Part shown: piece after piece, positions 7,702 to 14,914 of the stretch
How positions within the stretch are numbered: the first letter of the stretch is position 1
How the letters are laid out: each line of letters opens with the position of its first letter
NCBI RefSeq assembly: GCF_001687625.2
Contig: NZ_CP016538.2
Span: 2,200,501 to 2,264,500 of the forward strand
Length of the DNA stretch: 64,000 nucleotides
Source: Planococcus maritimus
Lineage (GTDB): Bacteria; Bacillota; Bacilli; Bacillales_A; Planococcaceae
Direction of reading: 5' to 3'
Position numbers and translations under genes: made by a program
Notes under the pieces: model-generated
Seen by the model: the letters and a program-made list of their open reading frames with translations, nothing else
What the model was told of the DNA's origin: nothing
Database searches by the model: none

Positions 7702-9024
7702 ATGAATAAGAAAACGCTTACAAATTCTGAAACTTTAACAATTGGGCTCATGCTATTCGCGCTGTTTCTCGGCGCTGGAAATTTAATCTTCCCTCCCTAT
7801 CTCGGCCAATTGGCAGGAGAACAATTAATTCCCGCCATTATTGGATTTTTGCTGACAGGCGTCGGCTTGCCGCTATTAGGCATACTCGCCATCGCAAAAG
7901 CTGGCGGAGACTTGCAATCAATCGCTGGACGGGTCCACCCGGTCTTTGGCATCGTCTTCACAATGATTGTCTATTTGGCAATTGGTCCGTTTTTCGGGAT
8001 TCCCCGAACAGCTACTGTCGCGTTTGAAATCGGCACAGCTCCTTTTTTGACAGCTGAAATGGCGTCATCGTTTTGGTCATTATTTTTGTTTACCATCATT
8101 TTCTTTGTGATTACTGTCCTTTTTGCGCTGAACCCCACCAAACTTGTGGATCGTATCGGTAAAATTCTGACGCCGATCCTCATCGTCGTCATCGGGTTTT
8201 TAGCCATCAAAAGTTTTCTGACACCTATGGGTCCAATTGGTGCCCCAGTCGAAAATTATGGTACGGAAGCGTTTTTTGAAAGCTTCCTCCAAGGCTATTT
8301 GACGATGGATGCAATCGCTGCATTGGTTTTCGGAATTGTCATCATTCAATCTATCCGGGCTAAAGGTGTTGAAGATAAGAATATCATCTTAAAGACGACC
8401 GCTTATGCTGGATTTATCGCTGCGGCTGGCCTGTCGCTAGTTTACCTTTCCTTAAGCTATATTGGCGCAACTAGTGTTGAAGCTATCGGCATGCAAGACA
8501 ATGGTGGAGAAGTGATTGCACTGGCTTCACGCGTGCTTTACGGGGAGATTGGCGGCATCATTTTGGCTGCCGCGATTACATTTGCTTGTTTAACGACATC
8601 AATCGGTCTCGTCTCCGCAACATCTCAGTTTTTCAATAAGATTTTCCCGCAATTGCCGTACGTGGCCTATGTGTTTATTTTTGCAGGGTTCTCGACCATC
8701 ATCGCCAATGTCGGGCTGACTCAATTGATCGCCATTTCCTTGCCAGTCCTGCTAGCCATCTATCCATTGGCGATTGTGTTAGTTATACTTTCATTTTTCG
8801 ATCATTCCTTTTATCAAAAATCTTATGTCTATATAATTCCGCTTGTCCTTACGGGTATCGTTAGTGTAATAGATGCATTAAAGAGTTCAGGGTTTGAGTT
8901 CAATGCCATTACACAGGCATTTTCTTACTTGCCGTTTTATGAACAAGGGATCGGCTGGCTCGTTCCTGCTGTTGTCGGAACACTCATCGGAATCGTCATT
9001 GCTCGTACCACACACAAATCATGA
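7702..9024 (+). CDS. brnQ: Branched-chain amino acid transport system carrier protein BrnQ
   Basis: 440 residues with about twelve membrane helices; the first reads TIGLMLFALFLGAGNLIFPPYLG, the hallmark of the LIVCS (BrnQ/BraB) family of sodium- or proton-coupled Leu/Ile/Val symporters. GPFFGIPRTATVAFEIG and GYLTMDAIAALVFGIVII are further family segments. AAAGGAG stands 8 bases before the ATG. TATAAT at 7654-7659 may be its -10 box. No leucine T-box or clear CodY box was seen upstream. Single gene, ending at a shared terminator. Confidence 0.93.
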   Translation: MNKKTLTNSETLTIGLMLFALFLGAGNLIFPPYLGQLAGEQLIPAIIGFLLTGVGLPLLGILAIAKAGGDLQSIAGRVHPVFGIVFTMIVYLAIGPFFGIPRTATVAFEIGTAPFLTAEMASSFWSLFLFTIIFFVITVLFALNPTKLVDRIGKILTPILIVVIGFLAIKSFLTPMGPIGAPVENYGTEAFFESFLQGYLTMDAIAALVFGIVIIQSIRAKGVEDKNIILKTTAYAGFIAAAGLSLVYLSLSYIGATSVEAIGMQDNGGEVIALASRVLYGEIGGIILAAAITFACLTTSIGLVSATSQFFNKIFPQLPYVAYVFIFAGFSTIIANVGLTQLIAISLPVLLAIYPLAIVLVILSFFDHSFYQKSYVYIIPLVLTGIVSVIDALKSSGFEFNAITQAFSYLPFYEQGIGWLVPAVVGTLIGIVIARTTHKS

Positions 9025-9031
9025 GTTTATA

Positions 9032-9069
9032 AAAAAGGCAGGAGAAATGAAAATTTCTCCTGCCTTTTT
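9032..9069. terminator. Bidirectional terminator between brnQ and the YflT-domain gene
   Basis: AAAGGCAGGAGAAAT pairs with ATTTCTCCTGCCTTT (9034-9068), with A- and T-tracts on both sides, between two convergent genes. Confidence 0.9.
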
Positions 9070-9070
9070 G

Positions 9071-9991
9071 TCAGAACAAACGAGGCGTTGGTGGCGTTCC
9101 CGTCTTCTTCTCTACATCTTTGTGGAAATCATCTACATCTCTAGGGTTTTTCGCTGATTCAAAATCGTCGCGACGATCTCCATCATTTGAATGCTCTTCT
9201 TCTGAATCATGGCCGAACGGCGCTGGCCCAAGGTTCGGATCTGATCCTGGAGAAGATTCAACTTCTCTATTCAATTCCTTTTCGCCTTCTTGGTCACCGA
9301 GTTTAGGTTCGTGTTCCATGCGTTTTTCAGATGGTTTTTCCGCTTCCGATGGCTTTTCACGGTCGCTAGTCGGATGGATTTCGTCACCTTTCAAACGGGA
9401 ATCCTGGGATTTGCTATGCACTTGAGATCTATTCGTCTGCTCACGAGTGGCATCGGTAGTATAAATGCCGTCAACACCCGTATCATGTCGGCCCTCGTGT
9501 TTCTGGATATCTTTATCGATCAGTTTTTCATCGTCGTGCATTCTTCCATCCCGTTCAACATCTCTGCCAAACGGCGCGAATGCCGTATTGCGTTCTCCCG
9601 AATCCAGATCCATAGGTTGGTTGTCATCAGAATGCGAAGAAAAGTGCTCAGCCTCTGAATCACTAGGCTCCCCATCGGTATAGAGAAGGACCGCGCCTCG
9701 TTCAATTTCACGCTCGTACTGATCTGCCTTGTCGCGGGTTATACCGAATTCATCCAACTTAGCTCGAGCTTGATCCTCACCAGTGAAAAGAGTTTTGATG
9801 CGTTTGCCAAAAGAATTAGCCTGGCTTGAATCTACTCCATACCGATCGTGTGCTTCGTTCACCAAGTTTTTATCGTTCGCCAGCACATGGATATCTTCGT
9901 TACGATATCCTCTTGAAATAAAGCTTTCCAAAGCCTGTTCCATTTCTTCTTGCGTGTAGACGATTTCGTATTGACGGTTTGTCTGTGCCAT
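9071..9991 (-). CDS. YflT-domain general stress protein with long disordered tail
   Basis: 306 residues. Residues 6-108 form a YflT/GSP17M domain (YEIVYTQEEMEQALESFISRGYRNEDIHVLAND, then SFGKRIKTLFTGEDQARAKLDEFGITRDKADQYEREIERGAVLLYTDG). The remaining 200 residues are an acidic, Asp/Glu/His/Arg-rich low-complexity tail with no predicted fold. B. subtilis yflT and gsp17M are induced by SigB; their biochemical role is unknown. GGAGG is 8 bases before the ATG. A SigB-like promoter lies 39 bases upstream. The next gene upstream is a paralogue. Confidence 0.88.
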   Translation of the reverse strand: MAQTNRQYEIVYTQEEMEQALESFISRGYRNEDIHVLANDKNLVNEAHDRYGVDSSQANSFGKRIKTLFTGEDQARAKLDEFGITRDKADQYEREIERGAVLLYTDGEPSDSEAEHFSSHSDDNQPMDLDSGERNTAFAPFGRDVERDGRMHDDEKLIDKDIQKHEGRHDTGVDGIYTTDATREQTNRSQVHSKSQDSRLKGDEIHPTSDREKPSEAEKPSEKRMEHEPKLGDQEGEKELNREVESSPGSDPNLGPAPFGHDSEEEHSNDGDRRDDFESAKNPRDVDDFHKDVEKKTGTPPTPRLF

Positions 9992-10029
9992 TCATAAAAC
10001 CTCCTGATTTCACTTGTCTTGTTAGTTGT

Positions 10030-10056
10030 TTACCCGCACGTTATCATTGCTAAAAC
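10030..10056 (-). promoter_or_regulatory. SigB-like promoter of the first YflT-domain gene
   Basis: On the minus strand GTTTTA (10051-10056), a 15-base spacer and GGGTAA (10030-10035), giving a start point about 30 bases before the ATG. It has the same architecture and spacing as the promoter of the paralogue at 10152. Confidence 0.7.
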
Positions 10057-10115
10057 ATTTCGTTCCTTCTATTTCATCATTTTTACATCGATAAAACTCG
10101 TATCCTCAGGCACCA

Positions 10116-10145
10116 TAAAACCCCCGGCCATTGATGGCTGGGGGC
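10116..10145 (-). terminator. Terminator after the second YflT-domain gene
   Basis: On the minus strand CCCCCAGCCA pairs with TGGCCGGGGG across TCAA, followed by TTTTA. Confidence 0.8.
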
Positions 10146-10151
10146 AAGGAT

Positions 10152-10745
10152 TCATCTGTATTTTCGATCAGTCTTACTTTGTGCTTCTGTTTTGCTTGTG
10201 CCGCCCCTAGCTTTTTCCACTTCGGGTTTTTCCTGAGTAGTAAAGGATACATGGCGCTCATCTTTCACTAATGTTGGATCTTGAAGGAATGTTTCACCTC
10301 GAGCGAAACGGTCTTCCTGTTCATCATAATTATTGTCAACGGACTGGATGTACTGACGGCGCTCTGCATCGGTTGGTTCTCCCTCAGGCGCACCTTCTGA
10401 TTCTTTTACTTGTTCCATGATGCCCTTTCGTTCGCCTTCAACATATAATAAGGTTCCGCCTTTAGCTACATCTTCTGTGTAGCGCTGAGACTCCGCTTCT
10501 GATAAACCAAGTGAATCAATCGATTCCTTGACCGCACTCTTCCCTGTTACAAAACTCTTCATTTTATCTCCGAATGCCCCGGCTTTTTCCACTTCCACTT
10601 GATCGCTGTTTAAGTGATCGGTATTTTCAGCCACTGCATGGATTTCCTCTGTGGCATAGCCTTGTTCATTTAACTGGCTCAATTTACGGTTGAAATCTTC
10701 TTGAGAATAAACGACCCCAAGTACTTGTTTGTTTGATGTGCTCAT
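10152..10745 (-). CDS. YflT-domain general stress protein (paralogue)
   Basis: 197 residues. The N-terminal YflT domain (VLGVVYSQEDFNRKLSQLNEQGYATEEIHAVAEN ... GAFGDKMKSFVTGKSAVKESIDSLGLSEAESQRYTEDVAKGGTLLYVEG) is clearly related to the neighbour at 9071. Both share Y-[ST]-QE-[ED], G-Y-x-x-E-[ED]-I-H and the GLSxxExxxY block. A hydrophilic tail of about 85 residues follows. The start is placed at ATG 10745, seven bases after GGGGG; GTG one codon upstream is possible. It has its own SigB-like promoter and its own terminator, so the two paralogues are separate units. Confidence 0.86.
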   Translation of the reverse strand: MSTSNKQVLGVVYSQEDFNRKLSQLNEQGYATEEIHAVAENTDHLNSDQVEVEKAGAFGDKMKSFVTGKSAVKESIDSLGLSEAESQRYTEDVAKGGTLLYVEGERKGIMEQVKESEGAPEGEPTDAERRQYIQSVDNNYDEQEDRFARGETFLQDPTLVKDERHVSFTTQEKPEVEKARGGTSKTEAQSKTDRKYR

Positions 10746-11151
10746 CACAATACCCCCATTTAATTGATTTAGCTGCTGTATTATTATTCCTTACCCCTCA
10801 TTACACTTTATCTAAACTTTCCGGAAATTATTATACTAGAACATTAGAACTACTAGTAAGTCCAATTACTGTAATGATTTAGGTGTTCTTTTGGATAATA
10901 GGCACTTTTTACCTTTTTTCTCAAAACACAAGTTACAGATATAAAAAAGCAGTTTATTTTGAAAATTGATGCTATCATAGATTTAATATGTGCATTTAAA
11001 GTAAAATATGAATGTAGATGTGGAGGCGGTAAGTATCGTACTAAATAATCTCTCTGATATACGCTTGTCAGGGCCGCCTGGCCAAGCGGAGAAAAACTCT
11101 CCTACATGGATGATGGAAGTACTGCCCATTCAAATGGAAAGGAGAGCGGAC
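10746..11151. other. Intergenic region upstream of the HTH-TPR regulator
   Basis: About 400 bases between divergent genes. The left end holds the SigB-like promoter of the YflT-domain gene. The rest is AT-rich. No SigA promoter of good quality could be assigned to the regulator: TATCAT at 10973 lacks a -35 box at proper distance. The regulator frame stays open back to 11008, but that extension has no ribosome binding site and is treated as non-coding leader. Confidence 0.4.
10791..10817 (-). promoter_or_regulatory. SigB-like promoter of the second YflT-domain gene
   Basis: On the minus strand GTTTAG (10812-10817), a 15-base spacer and GGGTAA (10791-10796), 45 bases before the ATG. It matches the SigB consensus well and mirrors the neighbour's promoter. 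Confidence 0.75.
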
Positions 11152-12441
11152 ATGGACACTGGAATGAGACTGAAATACCACCGATTAAAAAAACGTTTCA
11201 GCATGGAAGAAACGGCATCTGGCATTATTTCTTCCAAAGAGTTGAAAAAAATTGAATCCGGGTTGAAAGAGCCGGCTTTGAAAGAACTGGAAGCATTATG
11301 CAAAAAACTTGAGATTCCGTTAGCTGCTAAAGATAACCCAATTGGGAAAGTGCTAGTGAAAAACTTCAAGAATTCATTGCTTCACCCCCAAAATAAAGGG
11401 AAGATTATGGAGCATTATGCAGACATCTGCAACCACCCTCTTTTACGCGCAGACGAAGATGTCGAACTCGAATTCGATATTCAACAAATCCGCTATTTCA
11501 TTATTACCGGCGATTTGGAAAGCGCAGAAAATAAAATCAAAGAGATGGATCGCTTCAAGGAGTTCATGGATCAAGAACAGTATTACCTGTATCATAAATA
11601 CAACGGCAATTATAATTACATTTTAAATGATTTCGAGACTGCATTAAAAACCTATTTGATTGCTGAGAAGATTATTCCAAAGTCTATATCTGCCGCTGAA
11701 GTGGGAGACTTATATTATTCTATCGGCATATCTAGCAATCATTGTGAAGAACATGAATTGGCTTTTAAATATTCAGAATTGGCATTAAAAATTTATCAAC
11801 AAGAGTTTGTACCCAAACGAATTGTGGAGTGCCACTTGAATATAGCGATTACTCATGAATACTTCGGAAATTACAAATTATCTCTTGAACATCATAAGAA
11901 TGCTTTAACCATCGGCAGTAAATTGGATATTGATATTTTAAAATTCACTACTGAATATAATGTAGGCTATTCTAATTTTATTTATCAACAATACGAAGAA
12001 GCTATTCCACATTTAAATAACGCCTTAAAATATATTCCCAACGAGTATTTAGCTGACTGCATTTCTACCTATTGTTTGTTGATTAGAAGTTACTTAGAAA
12101 TTGATGATAGAGTTAAAGCTGAAAAAGCTGTCAAAGAAGGTACAGAAAAAGTTAAAGCTAAAGATTTGGGCTTAGATTCCCCAGCAAATACTTCTTTCAG
12201 AAATGTGTACATGGAATTTGTCGCACTAACTTATTTACTTGAAGGTGATGAAAAAGGGTTCGAAGACATTTTATTGAATGAGTTAGTAAAGACTTTCGAA
12301 GAATCAAATAGTTTCCATGATTTAGGTTACTACTTTGGATATTTGGGTAATTTGTATTTTAGACAAGAGCGCTACAAAGAATCAGCTATAATGTTAGAAA
12401 AATCAAAGGATGCTTACAAAGCAGTCCTCAATATCAGTTAG
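11152..12441 (+). CDS. RRNPP-type HTH-TPR peptide-responsive regulator (NprR-like)
   Basis: About 429 residues from the ATG at 11152, chosen because AAAGGAG (11138-11144) is 7 bases upstream; the frame runs on to 11008 without a ribosome binding site. Residues 4-57 read as an XRE-type helix-turn-helix (MRLKYHRLKKRFSMEETA ... SSKELKKIESGLKEPALKELEALCKKLEI). Residues about 90-425 are tetratricopeptide-like helical pairs (DFETALKTYLIAEKI, HELAFKYSELALKIYQQ, NYKLSLEHHKNALTIG, QYEEAIPHLNNALKYI, RYKESAIMLEKSKDAY). Size and order fit NprR better than PlcR (about 285) or Rap (no HTH). Known members bind re-imported peptides that switch DNA binding. The peptide precursor gene follows 13 bases after the stop. 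Target genes are not evident nearby. Confidence 0.85.
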   Translation: MDTGMRLKYHRLKKRFSMEETASGIISSKELKKIESGLKEPALKELEALCKKLEIPLAAKDNPIGKVLVKNFKNSLLHPQNKGKIMEHYADICNHPLLRADEDVELEFDIQQIRYFIITGDLESAENKIKEMDRFKEFMDQEQYYLYHKYNGNYNYILNDFETALKTYLIAEKIIPKSISAAEVGDLYYSIGISSNHCEEHELAFKYSELALKIYQQEFVPKRIVECHLNIAITHEYFGNYKLSLEHHKNALTIGSKLDIDILKFTTEYNVGYSNFIYQQYEEAIPHLNNALKYIPNEYLADCISTYCLLIRSYLEIDDRVKAEKAVKEGTEKVKAKDLGLDSPANTSFRNVYMEFVALTYLLEGDEKGFEDILLNELVKTFEESNSFHDLGYYFGYLGNLYFRQERYKESAIMLEKSKDAYKAVLNIS

Positions 12442-12454
12442 GAGTGAGAAAATA

Positions 12455-13171
12455 ATGAAGAAAAGCATACTTTTGTTATTAGCATCCACTTTTGTAATAA
12501 GCACTTTGCCAGGTGTTACTTCACTAAACGATACAAATGATTTGGCTGTTAAATCTCGCATCCCTGAACCTTGGGCAGTCGAAGATCAACTTGCTGTCAA
12601 GTCCCGTATCCCTGAACCTTGGGCTGTTGAAGACCAACTTGCTGTTAAATCTCGTATCCCTGAACCTTGGGCTGTTGAAGATCAACTTGCTGTTAAATCT
12701 CGCATCCCTGAACCTTGGGCTGTTGAAGATCAACTTGCTGTTAAATCTCGCATCCCTGAACCTTGGGCTGTTGAAGACCAACTTGCTGTTAAATCTCGCA
12801 TCCCTGAACCTTGGGCTGTTGAAGACCAACTTGCTGTTAAATCTCGTATCCCTGAACCTTGGGCTGTTGAAGATCAACTTGCTGTTAAATCTCGCATCCC
12901 TGAACCTTGGGCTGTTGAAGATCAACTTGCTGTTAAATCTCGCATCCCTGAACCTTGGGCTGTTGAAGACCAACTTGCTGTTAAATCTCGCATCCCTGAA
13001 CCTTGGGCTGTTGAAGACCAACTTGCTGTTAAATCTCGCATCCCTGAACCTTGGGCTGTTGAAGACCAACTTGCTGTTAAATCTCGCATCCCTGAACCTT
13101 GGGCTGTTGAAGACCAACTTGCTGTTAAATCTCGTATCCCTGAACCTTGGTCAGTTAACGCGAAAGCATAA
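12455..13171 (+). CDS. Secreted multi-copy signalling peptide precursor (13 tandem RIPEPW units)
   Basis: 238 residues from the ATG at 12455, with AGGAG overlapping the stop of the regulator. Residues 1-23 are a Sec-type signal peptide (MKK, then a hydrophobic core ILLLLASTFVIS, then TLPGVTS). After LNDTND come twelve exact copies of LAVKSRIPEPWAVEDQ and a thirteenth, divergent end unit LAVKSRIPEPWSVNAKA. All base differences among the twelve copies are silent. Position directly after an HTH-TPR regulator is the arrangement of NprR-NprX and PlcR-PapR, so the repeats are probably proteolysed outside into many copies of one short pheromone containing RIPEPW. Exact cleavage sites are unknown. 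A bacteriocin-like or surface-repeat role is the main alternative. Confidence 0.82.
   Translation: MKKSILLLLASTFVISTLPGVTSLNDTNDLAVKSRIPEPWAVEDQLAVKSRIPEPWAVEDQLAVKSRIPEPWAVEDQLAVKSRIPEPWAVEDQLAVKSRIPEPWAVEDQLAVKSRIPEPWAVEDQLAVKSRIPEPWAVEDQLAVKSRIPEPWAVEDQLAVKSRIPEPWAVEDQLAVKSRIPEPWAVEDQLAVKSRIPEPWAVEDQLAVKSRIPEPWAVEDQLAVKSRIPEPWSVNAKA
12542..13168 (+). repeat. 48-bp in-frame tandem repeat array
   Basis: Twelve full 48-base units (12542-13117) and one divergent 51-base end unit (13118-13168). Units differ only at third positions or silent sites: mostly the Arg codon (CGC/CGT) and the Asp codon (GAT/GAC), with more differences in the first two. By these two codons units 3-6 and units 7-10 show the same series (CGT-GAT, CGC-GAT, CGC-GAC, CGC-GAC), pointing to duplication of a four-unit, 192-base block. 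The array is contiguous and without spacers, so it is not CRISPR. Confidence 0.97.
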
Positions 13172-13186
13172 TTTCGCAATCAGAAT

Positions 13187-13221
13187 TAACCCGCCCTCCA
13201 AAATGGAGAGCGGGTTTTTTG
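13187..13221. terminator. Terminator after the peptide precursor gene
   Basis: AACCCGC pairs with GCGGGTT and CTCCA with TGGAG around an AAA loop, followed by T6. It closes the regulator-peptide operon; on the other strand it may also serve the convergent amidotransferase gene. Confidence 0.85.
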
Positions 13222-13261
13222 TGATTTCATAAGAAACGACGGACATACTATTGCTGCCGTC

Positions 13262-13996
13262 TTATTGATTTTGCTTTTTGTCTATCAAACATTCATTAAC
13301 GAAGTAGGAAAATATATTGCATGATGCTTCATCGCCTTGCAGTGCAAATTCTTCGGGATGCCATTGGATGCCCATCGCAAACTGATGGTTTGGGCTCTGC
13401 AATGCCTCCACTAGTCCATCTGCCGCACGGGCTGCCACTTCTAAGCCTTGTGCGACGTCTTTGACGCCTTGGTGATGGAAAGAATTTACATGAAACTCTT
13501 TTTCTTTCATGATTTTATAAAGCAGGCTATCCTCTTCCAGTTTTACAGAATGCGTACGGTGTGTCCGCATTGCCATTTGTTTGTGTTGGTAAAGAGTCCC
13601 TTCGTATTGCGCTTCCAAGTCTTGATAAACGGTGCCGCCAAAAGCCACATTGAACATCTGCATGCCTCGGCACATTCCCATAAATGGCTTATCCAACTTC
13701 AGAAAATTCAAGATCAGTTCTGCCTCATATTTATCACTGCCTGGATAAACTGCACCCAATCCAATATGGGGTTCTTCCCCATAAATATTCGGATTAATGT
13801 CTCCGCCACCTGTCACGATCAAACCATCCAAACGCTCGCACAAAAGCGGGATATCTTCTTCATCTACAATTGGCACTATCAACGGCAACCCGCCTGCACG
13901 TAAAATAGCATTAGCATAGACAGGATCTAAAGAATACATTTGATCTTCTTCTACACGGGCTGTAATGCCAATAACCGGTTTATTTTCTGTAGCCAC
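13262..13996 (-). CDS. Class I glutamine amidotransferase, PuuD-like gamma-glutamyl hydrolase
   Basis: 244 residues. Catalytic triad visible: C109 in FMGMCRGMQMFN, H213 and E215 in GIQWHPEEF. IVTGGGDINPNIYGEEP is typical of peptidase family C26 enzymes that hydrolyse gamma-glutamyl-GABA or similar gamma-glutamyl amides. The longest frame begins at a TTG 24 bases upstream, but the start is placed at GTG 13996 because GGGGA lies about 6 bases before it. Substrate cannot be told from sequence. Single gene in its own unit. Confidence 0.88.
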   Translation of the reverse strand: MATENKPVIGITARVEEDQMYSLDPVYANAILRAGGLPLIVPIVDEEDIPLLCERLDGLIVTGGGDINPNIYGEEPHIGLGAVYPGSDKYEAELILNFLKLDKPFMGMCRGMQMFNVAFGGTVYQDLEAQYEGTLYQHKQMAMRTHRTHSVKLEEDSLLYKIMKEKEFHVNSFHHQGVKDVAQGLEVAARAADGLVEALQSPNHQFAMGIQWHPEEFALQGDEASCNIFSYFVNECLIDKKQNQ

Positions 13997-14083
13997 TATA
14001 ATTCCCCATTTCTGAAACAAGAAAATTTGTCATTGCAAGTTTATACCCTCTTTCAGGCTTGTTATAAACGTGCTATTTCTTCG

Positions 14084-14395
14084 TTACAAATCCGGAAAGT
14101 ACTGATAGCGGCTGAGAGAAACAGTTCCGTCTTCCTCAAAGCAAATACCTTCTTCTTCGAGCAGCAACTTTTGAGTGTAATTTCCTTCCCCGTCTTTAAT
14201 GACAATTTCACCCTTTGCGTTGACGATTCTATGCCAGGGAATGCTATATGTTCTACTCATGCTGTGAAGAATTCTTGCCACTTGGCGGGCAGCACGCGGG
14301 CTGCCAACTGACCGGGCAACTTGCCCATAGGACATTACTTTTCCTTCCGGTATCTGTTTCATCACTTCGATTGCTTTTTTCGTAAATGGCTGCAT
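14084..14395 (-). CDS. Alkyltransferase-like protein (ATL), catalytic Cys replaced by Trp
   Basis: 103 residues, matching the DNA-binding domain of O6-alkylguanine-DNA alkyltransferases: IPEGKVMSYGQVARSVGSPRAARQVARIL, then SIPWHRIVNAKGEI. The alkyl-acceptor motif PCHR reads PWHR (W54), as in bacterial and yeast ATL proteins, so it cannot remove alkyl groups. It should instead flag O6-alkylguanine for nucleotide excision repair. The arginine finger (AARQ) and HTH are kept. It starts 6 bases after the stop of the upstream gene, so it is probably the last gene of that operon. Confidence 0.9.
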   Translation of the reverse strand: MQPFTKKAIEVMKQIPEGKVMSYGQVARSVGSPRAARQVARILHSMSRTYSIPWHRIVNAKGEIVIKDGEGNYTQKLLLEEEGICFEEDGTVSLSRYQYFPDL

Positions 14396-14401
14396 TCTCG
14401 A

Positions 14402-14884
14402 TTAACTACCCCTTTTTGATGACTTGTTCGTTATCTCTTCAAGCAATTCTCCTTTTTCATAGCGCTGAATAAGTTCCTCGACAAATTCAAATAACGTCAA
14501 ATTGGAGGCCTCCACTGCCAATCCATTGCTTTCCGTATGAACTTGGCGGTAATAGGCGGTCATTTTTTCTACCTGTTCTTTGAATCCACTCAAGTCAGCT
14601 TCTCCTGTATGCAGGAGTGTTTGTTGAAGACTCTCTTTCTTCTCTTCATTTACATAAAGAAAATGCATTTTGTCAAGTTCCTGTACTTTTTGATCAAATA
14701 GGCGCTGGTGATCATCGTATCTGTAAAAATGTCGCCAATACTCAAAGATAGTTTTTGCGACTCCAAGGCGCAGTGCCCCATTCACCGAATCCAAACCTTC
14801 TAGCACGCATAGTTCATACATAATTTTGCGCAACGACTTCTTATACTCCCGCTCTACTACACCTTTATATTGTGTGTATCTCAT
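14402..14884 (-). CDS. Uncharacterised helical protein of a polysaccharide-like operon
   Basis: 160 residues, no signal or membrane segment, predominantly helical. Not recognised. The N-terminal half (YKKSLRKIMYELCVLEGLDSVNGALRLGVAKTIFEYWRHFYR) could hold a helix-turn-helix, but this is weak. Start ATG 14884 is chosen over an upstream in-frame codon because AAAGGAGG stands 8 bases before it. It follows the GNAT gene by 30 bases and precedes the ATL gene by 6. Confidence 0.65.
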   Translation of the reverse strand: MRYTQYKGVVEREYKKSLRKIMYELCVLEGLDSVNGALRLGVAKTIFEYWRHFYRYDDHQRLFDQKVQELDKMHFLYVNEEKKESLQQTLLHTGEADLSGFKEQVEKMTAYYRQVHTESNGLAVEASNLTLFEFVEELIQRYEKGELLEEITNKSSKRGS

Positions 14885-14914
14885 GTATTTTACCTCCTTT
14901 TTTCGTTGAACCAT

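Noticed and set aside
11008-11151. N-terminal extension of the HTH-TPR regulator
   Set aside because: No ribosome binding site at 11008, while ATG 11152 has AAAGGAG 7 bases upstream and leads directly into the helix-turn-helix.
12542-13168. CRISPR array
   Set aside because: Units are contiguous, without spacers, in frame in a signal-peptide protein, and no cas genes are present.
11152-13171. Phage arbitrium (AimR-AimP) system
   Set aside because: No integrase, capsid, repressor or other phage gene is within the window, and the precursor structure differs from the short AimP.
12524-13232. Two further long open frames across the repeat array (one on each strand)
   Set aside because: A 48-base period is a multiple of three, so every frame without a stop in one unit stays open throughout. 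They lack start signals and their products are periodic by-products of the precursor gene.
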